Assembly: GCA_963848045.1 (NCBI GenBank) | Contig: CAWKCC010000005.1 | Span: forward strand, 1 to 64,000 | DNA length: 64,000 nt | Source of the DNA: CAVUAT01 sp963848045 | GTDB taxonomy: Bacteria; Actinomycetota; Thermoleophilia; Solirubrobacterales; 70-9 | Direction of reading: 5' to 3' | Part shown: positions 22,790 to 30,304 of the stretch, one piece after another | Layout of the letters: each line of letters opens with the position of its first letter | Position numbering within the stretch: position 1 is the first letter of the stretch | The notes under the pieces: model-generated | What the model saw: the letters and a program-made list of their open reading frames with translations, nothing else | Told to the model about the DNA's origin: nothing | Databases searched by the model: none | Program-made: the position numbers and the translations under genes

Positions 22790-23848
22790 CTAGGAGTAGG
22801 CGTCCCAGTACTGCAGCTCGGGCAGGGGGTCGTAGGGCGAGCCGCCCCTGTACCAGCCGGGGGCCGTCCAGCGCTCGAAGTGCAGGTGGCAGCCCGAGGA
22901 CGCGCCCGTGCTGCCGACCTTGCCGATCTGCTGGCCTGCGTAGAGGGTGGTGCCCTGGTCTGCCCACGAGGGCTTCTTCATGTGCATGTAGACGTGGTCG
23001 GTGCCGGTGATCGCGCCGTGGATGACGAGGTAGTAGCCGGCGCCGCTGGCCTGGTAGGCCTTGGTGGTGACCGTGCCGCCCTCGGTCGCGTAGAGCTTCT
23101 CGCCGCAGGCCGCGCTGACGTCCTGGCCCTGGTGGATGTGGCCCGGCCGCGAGGCGCCGAAGCGCGATCCGGCACCCCCGAAGCTGTGGCTGCCCGGGAT
23201 CGGGAAGGCGTGGCGGCGCAACTTGAAGGGCTTGGTCTGTCCGCTCAGCGTCGCGCCCGCGGCGCCGGGCTCGGCGAGCTTGAATCGGTAGACCGAGTCG
23301 GGCGCCCAGATCGAGGCGGCCGTCCAGCCGTTCCAGGCGATCGTCTGCGTGCCAGGGCCGTTGAAGTAGAGGGGGAAGGAGAATGCCCCGAGGCCGCTGT
23401 TGTCGTCGATCACGTTCAACGAGACGGAGCCGGCGGCGGTCGCCGTGACGCTGACCGTCGGTTGGGTGAGGCCCGCCAGGAAGAACAGCCCCCGCTTCTT
23501 GCCCTTCTTCTTGCGCTTGGCGACGAGCTTGGTGATGCGCTTCGCGTCCTTGCGGGTGACGCGGCCGTCGATCCGCCAGCCCCGCTTGCGCTCGAGGCGC
23601 TTCACGTTCCGCTTGGTGGTGGTGTCGTAGACGCCGGCGGCGGGGGTGTCGTAGCCGAGCACCGTCAGCGAGCGCTGCAGCGCTCGGACGTCCCTTCCCT
23701 TCATGCCCGGCTTCAGGACCCGCTTGCCGAAGCTCTTTGACGCATTCCCGGCGGAGGCCGGCGGAGGCGGGGTGAAGGCGACCACGACGACGGCCATCAG
23801 CAGCGCTGCCAGCAGCGTCAGTCCGCCGGGACGCCGGGGAGGGCTCAC
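22790..23848 (-). CDS. M23 family metallopeptidase with peptidoglycan-binding domain
   Basis: A 352-residue exported LytM-type peptidase. A signal/anchor helix is at about 7-30, then a PG_binding_1 domain (PGMKGRDVRALQRSLTVLGY, about 50-110), a Lys-rich linker, a middle beta domain, and the M23 domain with HQGQDVSAAC, HVYMHM and GCHLHFERW supplying the zinc ligands and catalytic His. It likely cuts peptidoglycan peptide cross-links. GTG 23848 overlaps the RlpA-like gene's stop (GTGA), placing it second in the c-di-AMP riboswitch operon. Confidence 0.9.
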   Translation of the reverse strand: MSPPRRPGGLTLLAALLMAVVVVAFTPPPPASAGNASKSFGKRVLKPGMKGRDVRALQRSLTVLGYDTPAAGVYDTTTKRNVKRLERKRGWRIDGRVTRKDAKRITKLVAKRKKKGKKRGLFFLAGLTQPTVSVTATAAGSVSLNVIDDNSGLGAFSFPLYFNGPGTQTIAWNGWTAASIWAPDSVYRFKLAEPGAAGATLSGQTKPFKLRRHAFPIPGSHSFGGAGSRFGASRPGHIHQGQDVSAACGEKLYATEGGTVTTKAYQASGAGYYLVIHGAITGTDHVYMHMKKPSWADQGTTLYAGQQIGKVGSTGASSGCHLHFERWTAPGWYRGGSPYDPLPELQYWDAYS

Positions 23849-24492
23849 GGTGCGACGACCGCCTTGACCTTGGGGGTGCCCGACTTGATCGTGCCCAGCC
23901 GGCGGGCGAGCTGGTAGGTGAGGTCCCACCTGCGGCCGGCGATGTAGGGGCCGCGGTCGATCACCCGGGCGCGAACCCAGCGCCCCCTATAGGCGAAGGC
24001 GACCCGGGTGCCGCAGGGGAGCTTCTTGTGCGCGACGCCGATCGTGCCCTTGCGCAGCTTCTGCCCGCAGGCCGTGCGGTTGCCGTAGAAGCCGGGGCCG
24101 TACCAGGACGCGTACTGGCCGCGCATCCGGCGGGCGATCGCCTTGCGCGTGTAGCGGTCGACGACGCCGCTGCTCGCGACCCCCGCGGCCGCCTGGAAGG
24201 AGCGGACCGCGCTGTCGGTTACCTGCTCGAAGGACCCGTGGTAGGCGGTGCCGAGCGCGAGCCCGCGCAGAACCCAGTTCAGGGTCTTGACGTCAGAGCC
24301 GGCCATGCCCAGGCTGAGGTCGCGGGCGCCGAAGGGCAGCTTGTAGAAGGTGGCGTCGGCGCTGGAGCCGGTTTCGTCTCCGAGGCCGCCGCTCACGCCG
24401 CCGGACTGCGCCGAGGCGCTGCCCGCTCCCACGAGCGCGCAGGCGAGAAAAGCACCCGCGATGAGCGCGCCCGTAAGGCTCCTTTTCCGCAT
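23845..24492 (-). CDS. RlpA-like double-psi beta-barrel protein with PG-binding domain
   Basis: A 215-residue exported protein. It has a signal peptide (about 1-29), a PG_binding_1 domain (about 55-115, with GMAGSDVKTLNWVLRGLAL), then a DPBB domain typical of RlpA: ASWYGPGFYGNRTACGQ, LPCGTRV and VIDRGPYIAGRRWDLT, with the catalytic-type Asp. RlpA is a lytic transglycosylase acting on denuded glycan strands; actinobacterial relatives are less studied. The ATG has an AGAGAGAGG site 7 nt upstream and is the first gene behind a c-di-AMP riboswitch, linking wall turnover to c-di-AMP. Confidence 0.88.
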   Translation of the reverse strand: MRKRSLTGALIAGAFLACALVGAGSASAQSGGVSGGLGDETGSSADATFYKLPFGARDLSLGMAGSDVKTLNWVLRGLALGTAYHGSFEQVTDSAVRSFQAAAGVASSGVVDRYTRKAIARRMRGQYASWYGPGFYGNRTACGQKLRKGTIGVAHKKLPCGTRVAFAYRGRWVRARVIDRGPYIAGRRWDLTYQLARRLGTIKSGTPKVKAVVAP

Positions 24493-24516
24493 GCGCCGAC
24501 CTCTCTCTTGAAATTG

Positions 24517-24629
24517 CGCTTCCGGGGTTAGCTGTCGGGCTCACGCGAAAGAGAGTCGCGTTACGCATGAAATCCTGCGATTCGCCCCTGGGACTTCTTG
24601 GGTCCCCCGGCCGCCGTCTCGCCGAAGCG
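24517..24629 (-). promoter_or_regulatory. c-di-AMP riboswitch (ydaO-yuaA motif)
   Basis: Minus-strand conserved blocks are GGGGGACCCAAG (from 24608), GGGGCGAATCGCAGG (from 24588) and CCCGACAGCTAACCCCG (24539-24523), all matching the ydaO class. The closing helix P1 forms between CGCTTC (24629-24624) and GAAGCG (24522-24517). It sits 24 nt upstream of the RlpA-like start, where such elements commonly control cell-wall hydrolases in Actinobacteria. Binding of c-di-AMP normally lowers expression. Confidence 0.88.
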
Positions 24630-24733
24630 GGAGGGCGGTTCAGCTAGGTCTGTTCAGGGGGTGAAACTAGCAGGCCGGCTGGAAGTTGCGGAGGTCTGCG
24701 CGAATCGCCGCAGGCGGGCGCTGCGGGCGCGGC

Positions 24734-24739
24734 TAGCAT
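24734..24739 (+). promoter_or_regulatory. -10 element (TAGCAT) of thrS
   Basis: TAGCAT ends 7 nt before the thrS ATG, suggesting a leaderless message and leaving no room for a T-box. Confidence 0.45.
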
Positions 24740-24746
24740 CAGCCCG

Positions 24747-26681
24747 ATGGCTGCAGCCAAGGTCAAGGTCGAGCTTCCCGACGGCTCTGAGCTGGAGCTG
24801 GAGCCCGGCGCGACGGGTGCCGACGCCGCCGGTGCGATCGGCCCCGGGCTCGCCCGGGCCGCGGTGGCCCTGAAGGCGGACGGCGAGCTTCGCGACCTCT
24901 CGGCGCCGCTCGCGGGAGGCGAGACGATCGAGATCGTCACCGAGAAGAGCTCCGAGGCGCTCGAGCTGCTGCGCCACGACGCAGCGCACGTCTTGGCCGA
25001 GGCCGTTCTCGATCTCTGGCCCGAGGCCAAGATCTCGATCGGCCCGCCGATCGCCGAGGGCTTCTACTACGACATCGAGTTCCCCGAGGGGCAGGCGCCG
25101 GGGCCCGACGACCTCGAGCGGATCGAGGCGCGGATGGCTGAGCACATCGCGGCCGACGAGCCCTTCGAGCGCCGCGAGCTGCCCGTCGAGGAGGCGATCG
25201 AGCACTTCCGGGCGCAGGGCGAGGACTACAAGGTGGAGCTGATCGAGGACCTGGCCTCCGATCAGGGCGAGAAGACGGTCTCGCTGTATCGCAACGGGCC
25301 CTTCGAGGACCTCTGCCGCGGGCCCCACGGACCCTCGACCGGCCGCATCGGCGCCTTCAAGCTCACCTCGCTCGCGGGCGCCTACTGGCGCGGCGACGAG
25401 ACGCGCCAGATGCTGACCCGGATCTACGGGACCGCGTTCAGGGACCGCAAGCAGCTCGAGGCCCACATGGAGCAGATCGAGCAGGCCAAGGCCCGCGACC
25501 ATCGCGGGCTCGGCCCGGAGCTCAACCTCTTCCGCTTCCGCCCCGAGGCGCCCGGCATGCCCTTCTGGCTGCCCGACGGCTCGGTGCTGTTGGAGCTGAT
25601 GGCCGAGGAGGTCCGCGGCCAGCTCCGCCGCCGCGGCTACGAGGAGATCAGGACCCCGCAGGTGCTCGACGAGGAGCTCTGGCACCGCTCGGGGCACTGG
25701 GATAACTACAAGGAGAACATGTTCTTCGTCGAGTCCGAGGGGCGGCGCTTCGCGCTGAAGCCGATGAACTGCCCCGGCGCCTGCCTCGTCTTCGACTCCG
25801 AGCGGCACTCCTACCGGGAGCTGCCGCTGCGCCTGGCGGAGTTCGGGCTGGTATCGCGCGACGAGCGCGAGGGGGTGCTGCACGGCCTGTTGCGCGTGCG
25901 CGCCTTCACCCAGGACGACGCCCACGTCTTCTGCACCGAGGAGCAGGTCGAGGCCGAGGTGCGCGACATCTGCGAGGCGATCGGCGAGCTCTACGAGCGC
26001 TTCGGCTTCGACGACTGGCGGGTGGAGCTCTCGACCATGCCCGAGAAGGCGATCGGCTCGCCCGAGCAGTGGGAGCGCGCCGAGGCGGCGCTGGCCGCCG
26101 CGCTCGACGCCCAGGGGCTCGAGTACCAGCTGAACCCCGGCGACGGGGCCTTCTACGGCCCCAAGATCGATTTCCACGTCACCGACGCGCTGGGGCGCTC
26201 CTGGCAGTGCGGCACCTGCCAGCTCGACTTCTTCATGCCCGAGCGCTTCGACCTCTCCTACGCGGGTGCCGACAACGCCGAGCACCGCCCGGTGTTGATC
26301 CACCGCGCCCTGTTGGGCTCGATGGAGCGCTTCGCCGGCATCCTGATCGAGCATCACGCCGGGCGCTTCCCGCTGTGGCTGGCACCGGTGCAAGCCGCGA
26401 TCCTGCCGGTCGCAGACCGACACAACGAGTACGCGGCCGAGATCGGGCAGCGGCTGGCCGCGGCGGGCCTGCGCTGCCGGGTCGACGATCGCTCCGAGTC
26501 CGTGGGCCGAAAGATCCGCGACGCCGAGCTCGCCCGCGCGCCCTACATGCTCGTGGTCGGCGACCGCGAGCTCGAGCAGCCGGGCACGGTCGCGGTTCGC
26601 CACCACGGCGAGGGCGATCTGGGCACGATGCCGCTCGACGAGGTGGTCGCGCGGCTGCGCATCGAGGCGGAGCTGGACTGA
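24747..26681 (+). CDS. thrS: Threonyl-tRNA synthetase
   Basis: Class II synthetase, 644 residues, full length. The TGS domain is at about 1-65, the editing domain at about 70-240 with HDAAHVLAEAVLDLWP, the catalytic core includes the zinc ligand in MNCPGACLVF and the motif 2/3 regions (LGSMERFAGILIEHH), and the anticodon-binding domain covers the last 110 residues. It charges tRNA-Thr and hydrolyses mischarged Ser-tRNA-Thr. It is followed by infC, the usual order, with a promoter of its own between. Confidence 0.97.
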   Translation: MAAAKVKVELPDGSELELEPGATGADAAGAIGPGLARAAVALKADGELRDLSAPLAGGETIEIVTEKSSEALELLRHDAAHVLAEAVLDLWPEAKISIGPPIAEGFYYDIEFPEGQAPGPDDLERIEARMAEHIAADEPFERRELPVEEAIEHFRAQGEDYKVELIEDLASDQGEKTVSLYRNGPFEDLCRGPHGPSTGRIGAFKLTSLAGAYWRGDETRQMLTRIYGTAFRDRKQLEAHMEQIEQAKARDHRGLGPELNLFRFRPEAPGMPFWLPDGSVLLELMAEEVRGQLRRRGYEEIRTPQVLDEELWHRSGHWDNYKENMFFVESEGRRFALKPMNCPGACLVFDSERHSYRELPLRLAEFGLVSRDEREGVLHGLLRVRAFTQDDAHVFCTEEQVEAEVRDICEAIGELYERFGFDDWRVELSTMPEKAIGSPEQWERAEAALAAALDAQGLEYQLNPGDGAFYGPKIDFHVTDALGRSWQCGTCQLDFFMPERFDLSYAGADNAEHRPVLIHRALLGSMERFAGILIEHHAGRFPLWLAPVQAAILPVADRHNEYAAEIGQRLAAAGLRCRVDDRSESVGRKIRDAELARAPYMLVVGDRELEQPGTVAVRHHGEGDLGTMPLDEVVARLRIEAELD

Positions 26682-26699
26682 AAGCGTCGCCGACGCGTC

Positions 26700-26705
26700 T
26701 ATACT
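26700..26705 (+). promoter_or_regulatory. -10 element (TATACT) upstream of infC
   Basis: TATACT is an almost consensus -10 in the thrS-infC gap. Transcription would start near 26712, just before a 10-codon open frame. Confidence 0.5.
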
Positions 26706-26713
26706 TGCGCTCA

Positions 26714-26746
26714 ATGCCGGGCACCCACACCACGCGCGTCCCCTGA
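26714..26746 (+). CDS. Possible 10-residue leader peptide upstream of infC
   Basis: ATG-initiated frame MPGTHTTRVP, beginning 8 nt after the TATACT element and so able to be the first codon of the transcript. It holds three Thr codons. It may be a regulatory leader, or chance; no clear attenuator hairpin is seen between it and infC. Confidence 0.25.
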   Translation: MPGTHTTRVP

Positions 26747-26814
26747 GCGCCCCGTGCCCGCCTCCCCGATGCCCTCACCCCCTTCCGCTTGACGGACTAC
26801 CCGATGCCTAGCTA

Positions 26815-27393
26815 GTGGCGGTTTCTCGCTTCGACCGCCGTCCCCCCGAGCGCGACTCCACTCGCGTCAACGAGCGGATCCGCGTTTCCGAGGTGCGGCT
26901 GATCAACGAGAAGGGAGAGCAGGGCGGGATCGTCCCCACGCCCGAGGCCCTGGAATACGCCCGCCAGCTTGACCTCGACCTGGTGGAGGTTGCCCCCAAC
27001 AACAAGCCGCCGGTCTGCCGCGTGCTCGACTACTCCAAGTACAAGTACGAGCAGGAGCAGAAGGCGAAGGCGGCCCGCAAGCACCAGCAGCAGGTCAACG
27101 TGCGCGAGATCAAGCTGCGCCCGAAGATCGCCACCCACGACTACGAGACCAAGAAGGGGCACGTCGAGCGCTTTCTGCGAAACCAGGACAAGGTCAAGGT
27201 CACGATCATGTTCCGTGGCCGCGAGGCGAGCCACCCCGAGCGCGGCCGGGCGCTGCTGAAGCGGCTCTTCGACGACGTCGCCGAGCTCGCCACGGTTGAG
27301 CAGCAGCCGCTTCAGGAGGGCCGCAACATGCACATGCTGCTGGCTCCAGTGCGCGGCGCCGGCGAGAAGCCGCAGGAGGCTGCGGCGAGCTGA
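26815..27393 (+). CDS. infC: Translation initiation factor IF-3
   Basis: A 192-residue IF-3. It binds the 30S subunit, prevents early 50S joining and checks initiator tRNA and start codon. The N-domain has RVNERIRVSEVRLI and LDLVEVAPNNKPPVCRVLDY, the linker is Lys-rich, and the C-domain has REIKLRPKIATHDYETKKGH and VKVTIMFRGREASHPE. The start is a GTG, a non-AUG codon, as is common for infC, which autoregulates through its start. Unusually, rpmI and rplT do not follow directly: an opposite-strand gene separates them. Confidence 0.95.
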   Translation: MAVSRFDRRPPERDSTRVNERIRVSEVRLINEKGEQGGIVPTPEALEYARQLDLDLVEVAPNNKPPVCRVLDYSKYKYEQEQKAKAARKHQQQVNVREIKLRPKIATHDYETKKGHVERFLRNQDKVKVTIMFRGREASHPERGRALLKRLFDDVAELATVEQQPLQEGRNMHMLLAPVRGAGEKPQEAAAS

Positions 27394-27399
27394 CCGCGG

Positions 27400-28731
27400 C
27401 TACGGCCTGAAGACCTGGATGTTGTCGATGTCCGCCGAGCAGCCCGAGGGGCAGCTGTAGTTGGTGTTCTGGTAGATCCCGGCCCGCAGGTGGGAGGGAA
27501 TCGACTGGCCGACCGGGACGGGGCTCGGCCCGCCGGCGACCTCGGGCCGAAGCGTCTGGCGGTGGATCACGGGGCTCTGCTCGTTGGAGTCCTCTGCGTC
27601 GCCGTCGCCGTTGAGATCGACGTAGACCTTGACCGAGCCCAGGGCGGGGTCCTGCGAGTAGACGATGTCGAAGGCGAAGCGCGTCCATGTGTTCTGCTGG
27701 GCTGGGGTCGTCCAGAGGTCGGTCCAGTCGGAGATCACGATCCATTCCCCGCCGCGGACCTGAAGCTCGAACATCGAGGCCCCGTTGGGGTTGTGGTAGG
27801 GCTGGGCCTGCTTCATCTGCAGGACCGTGCGCCAGTTCGGGTTGCCAACCGGGGATGACGCCGGGAGTCGGATCGAGGCGAAGGTGACGCGCCGCTGGCC
27901 CTCGTGGAAGAGCGCCGTGGGCCCACCCTGGTCGTTGAGGCCGGCTTCGCAGCGCTCCCCCCAGACGTCGTCTCCGTCAATCACGGTCATGCGCCGGAAG
28001 GCCGAGTCGGGCTGGGCGGCCCCCGAACCGGTGGGATGGGGGTCGGCGCCGCCCGCGGTGAGCTGCTGATGGCGCGTGGCCGACGCGCAGTCGAGGCGCC
28101 CCCAGAAGGGGATCGGGTCCGGGTTGGACGCCGTGTCGGCGGCGAGCTGCGTGCAGGCGGCCGGAAGGGTCATGCCGATCGTCGATCCCGGCTGTGAGAG
28201 GGGGCACTGCGGGTTGCCCTGCTCGGGCGGCGGCGGGACGTAAGAGTCGTCGGCGCTGTCGCCGCTGCCGCCGGAGGCGCCCTTGCGGCAGCCGCTTCCG
28301 CCCTTCTTGGCGATCCGCACGGTCACCTTGCCCGAGGCGCCGCCCGGGCCGGTGGCGCGAAGCCGGGCGAACCTGCTGCGCTTCGGCACCTTTAGCTTGG
28401 CGCAGACCGAGAAGCTGCCGTCGTAGGCGGCGACGGCCTTGGCGACCTTCGTCCACTTGCGGTTCTTGCGCAGCCTCACCTGAACCCTCGCGGTGCCCGC
28501 GCTCGCGTAAGAGGCGCCACAGGCCTCGCCCTTGAGCAACACGCGGCCCCCGCGGCGGACGGTGCGCGAGGAGGCGGAGAGCGAGACGCCGCTGCAGCCG
28601 CTCGCGCTCGCGCTAGCGGGGGCGGGCGAAGCCGCCGTGCTCGCGGAGATCGCCAGCAGGACCGCGCCGCCGACCAAGGCCAGCGCGGTGAGCAGTGCCG
28701 TTGCACGTGCGGTCGCCATCCCCGGTGGCAT
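27400..28731 (-). CDS. Secreted polysaccharide-lyase-like protein, larger paralogue
   Basis: A 443-residue exported protein: signal peptide (about 1-40), a beta-sandwich-like N-terminal domain (about 45-150, CSGVSLSASSRTVRRGGRV, with paired cysteines), a Gly/Ser/Pro linker, and a C-terminal domain (about 200-443) resembling the heparin lyase I-like family PF14099. This last part aligns with the protein at 16323-17294: PIPFWGRLDC, GGADPHPT, DGDDVWGERCE, VLQMKQA, YVDLNGDGD and SADIDNIQVF. Its activity is not proven. It lies inverted between infC and rpmI, converging on infC with only 6 bp between the stops. Confidence 0.72.
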   Translation of the reverse strand: MPPGMATARATALLTALALVGGAVLLAISASTAASPAPASASASGCSGVSLSASSRTVRRGGRVLLKGEACGASYASAGTARVQVRLRKNRKWTKVAKAVAAYDGSFSVCAKLKVPKRSRFARLRATGPGGASGKVTVRIAKKGGSGCRKGASGGSGDSADDSYVPPPPEQGNPQCPLSQPGSTIGMTLPAACTQLAADTASNPDPIPFWGRLDCASATRHQQLTAGGADPHPTGSGAAQPDSAFRRMTVIDGDDVWGERCEAGLNDQGGPTALFHEGQRRVTFASIRLPASSPVGNPNWRTVLQMKQAQPYHNPNGASMFELQVRGGEWIVISDWTDLWTTPAQQNTWTRFAFDIVYSQDPALGSVKVYVDLNGDGDAEDSNEQSPVIHRQTLRPEVAGGPSPVPVGQSIPSHLRAGIYQNTNYSCPSGCSADIDNIQVFRP

Positions 28732-28920
28732 CGGGGTCTTGGCGCTACTGAAAAATCTCCACCAGCCAGTTGGACGCGCTACCTATGAACCGGGCACGAC
28801 ATAGCTGGACGTGCATCTGATCGCGGGGGCCGCCGAAGCTGGACGGATGTCCGGTTAGCGTGCCTGTGGCGGCCGCCGGCCACGCCTTGCCCGGCGACTT
28901 TGCTTCAATGGGCGGCCGCG

Positions 28921-29124
28921 ATGCCCAAGATGAAGACCCACTCAGGCTCGAAGAAGCGCTTCCGCAAGACGGCCGGCGGCAAGCTGCGCGGTCGCCGCGC
29001 CAACGCCAGCCACATCCTCGAGAAGAAGTCGCCGAAGCGCAAGCGCCGGCTCGGCAGGCCCTCGGTGATCGCCAAGGCCGACGAGCGCCGCGTCAGGACC
29101 CTGCTCGCCGGAAAGGGCCGCTGA
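28921..29124 (+). CDS. rpmI: 50S ribosomal protein bL35
   Basis: A 67-residue basic protein with the bL35 signature MPKMKTHSGSKKRFRKT and KLRGRRANASHILEKKS. ATG 28921 is the natural start; an upstream in-frame codon at 28900 would add seven non-family residues. Its stop overlaps the rplT ATG (TGATG). The 189-bp upstream gap, shared with the divergent lyase-like gene, must hold its promoter; three CTGGACG-like repeats are seen there. Confidence 0.96.
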   Translation: MPKMKTHSGSKKRFRKTAGGKLRGRRANASHILEKKSPKRKRRLGRPSVIAKADERRVRTLLAGKGR

Positions 29125-29483
29125 TGCCGCGCGCAACCAACTCCGTCGCGCGCCGCAAGCGCCGCAAGAAGGTGCTGGACCGGGCCAAGGGCTACTACGG
29201 GCGAAAGCACTCGAGCTACCGCTTCGCCAATGAGCAGGTGATGCGCTCCGAGGCCTACGCCTATCGCGACCGGCGCAACCGCAAGCGGGACTTCCGGCGC
29301 CTCTGGATCACGCGCATCAACGCCGCCGCGCGACAGGAGGGGATGAGCTATTCGCAGCTGATCCACGGCCTCAGCGAGACCGGCGTGGAAGTGAACCGCA
29401 AGATGCTCGCCGACATCGCCGTCAACGACCCCGACGGCTTTCGCCGATTCGTGGAGTTGGCCCGGGAGGGCGCCGAGGCCTGA
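29124..29483 (+). CDS. rplT: 50S ribosomal protein bL20
   Basis: A 119-residue bL20 that binds 23S rRNA early in assembly and often represses its own operon. The sequence has RATNSVARRKRRKKVLDRAK, GYYGRKHSSYRFANEQV and ITRINAAARQEGMSYSQLI, full length. It is translationally coupled to rpmI and followed by a strong terminator. Confidence 0.97.
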   Translation: MPRATNSVARRKRRKKVLDRAKGYYGRKHSSYRFANEQVMRSEAYAYRDRRNRKRDFRRLWITRINAAARQEGMSYSQLIHGLSETGVEVNRKMLADIAVNDPDGFRRFVELAREGAEA

Positions 29484-29509
29484 GCCGAGGCGCCATCGAG
29501 TTCTCTCCC

Positions 29510-29543
29510 CGGGCGGTCCGCAATGGCGGTGCCGCCCGTTTTT
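29510..29543 (+). terminator. Rho-independent terminator after rplT
   Basis: CGGGCGG (29510-29516) pairs with CCGCCCG (29532-29538), with an inner CCGC/GCGG extension, followed by five T residues. It closes the rpmI-rplT unit. Confidence 0.85.
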
Positions 29544-29587
29544 GTATTCGGGGAAGGGAGTCAGAGGGCAGGCAGAGAGACGAGACG

Positions 29588-30304
29588 ATGATCACCAGCC
29601 CCCACAACGAGAAGCTGAAGCTCGTGCGCCGCCTCGGACGCCGCCGCTCGCGCGAGCGCGACGGTCTGTTCGTGGGCGAGGGCGAGGACATCCTGGCCGC
29701 CGCGCGGGCCGCCGGCGCCGAGCCGGTCGAGTTGCTGACCGCCGCCGGCGAGGGCCTGGGCGGCACGGAGGTCGAACCCGCATTGCTCGACCGCTTCGCC
29801 TCACTGGAGTCCGGGACTCGCGCGATCGGCGTCTGGGAGCAGCGCTGGGCGGACCCAGCGGAGCCGGCGGCCCCCTGCGCCTACCTGCACGGCGTCTCGG
29901 ACCCGGGCAACGTCGGCACGGTGATTCGCACCGCTGCCGCGCTGGCGGGCGGCAGCGTCGCCCTGGGACCCGGGTGCTCTGACCCGTTCGGGCCCCGGGC
30001 GGTGCGGGCGAGCATGGGCGCCGTCTTCAGCCAGCCGCTGCATCGCGTGGGCGTCGAGGCGACCCCGGGTCCGAGGGCCGCGCTGGTCGCCCGCGGCGGA
30101 GAGCCGCTCGCCCGGCTCGACGGAGCGTCGACGATCTGCCTCGGGTCTGAGCGCGAGGGACTTCCCGCGGGGGTGCTCTCCGCATGCGAGACGAGTGTCA
30201 CGATCGGGTTGCGCCCCGGAGCGGAGTCGCTGAACGTGGCCGCGGCGGCTGCGATCGCCCTGCAGCGGATATCGTCGCCCCCCGGCGAAGAGGTGGATCC
30301 ATGA
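29588..30304 (+). CDS. TrmH/SpoU family RNA methyltransferase
   Basis: A 238-residue SPOUT methyltransferase, using S-adenosylmethionine to 2'-O-methylate rRNA or tRNA. The N-terminal substrate domain begins with SPHNEKLKLVRRLGRRRSR. The knot domain has HGVSDPGNVGTVIRTAAA, ICLGSEREGLP and the last motif ESLNVAAAAAIALQR. It resembles 23S rRNA TsnR/RlmB-type enzymes often found before pheS. Its stop overlaps the pheS ATG (ATGA). Confidence 0.9.
   Translation: MITSPHNEKLKLVRRLGRRRSRERDGLFVGEGEDILAAARAAGAEPVELLTAAGEGLGGTEVEPALLDRFASLESGTRAIGVWEQRWADPAEPAAPCAYLHGVSDPGNVGTVIRTAAALAGGSVALGPGCSDPFGPRAVRASMGAVFSQPLHRVGVEATPGPRAALVARGGEPLARLDGASTICLGSEREGLPAGVLSACETSVTIGLRPGAESLNVAAAAAIALQRISSPPGEEVDP

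Noticed and set aside
24640..24746. T-box leader in front of thrS.
   Set aside because: A -10 element lies 7 nt before the ATG and no T-box sequence or terminator/antiterminator is seen; the structured RNA in the gap belongs to the opposite strand (c-di-AMP riboswitch).
24654..26714. Very long open frame opposite thrS, and similar ones opposite comM (2723-4657) and the phosphoglycosyltransferase gene (61671-63794).
   Set aside because: They are mirror frames caused by high GC; composition is Arg/Gly/Pro/Leu-rich without any family motif, while the sense strand encodes complete known enzymes.
28760..28860. CTGGACG-like repeats upstream of rpmI as an L20-binding leader.
   Set aside because: Three loose 7-8 base copies with uneven spacing and no clear pseudoknot; not enough to call a regulatory RNA.
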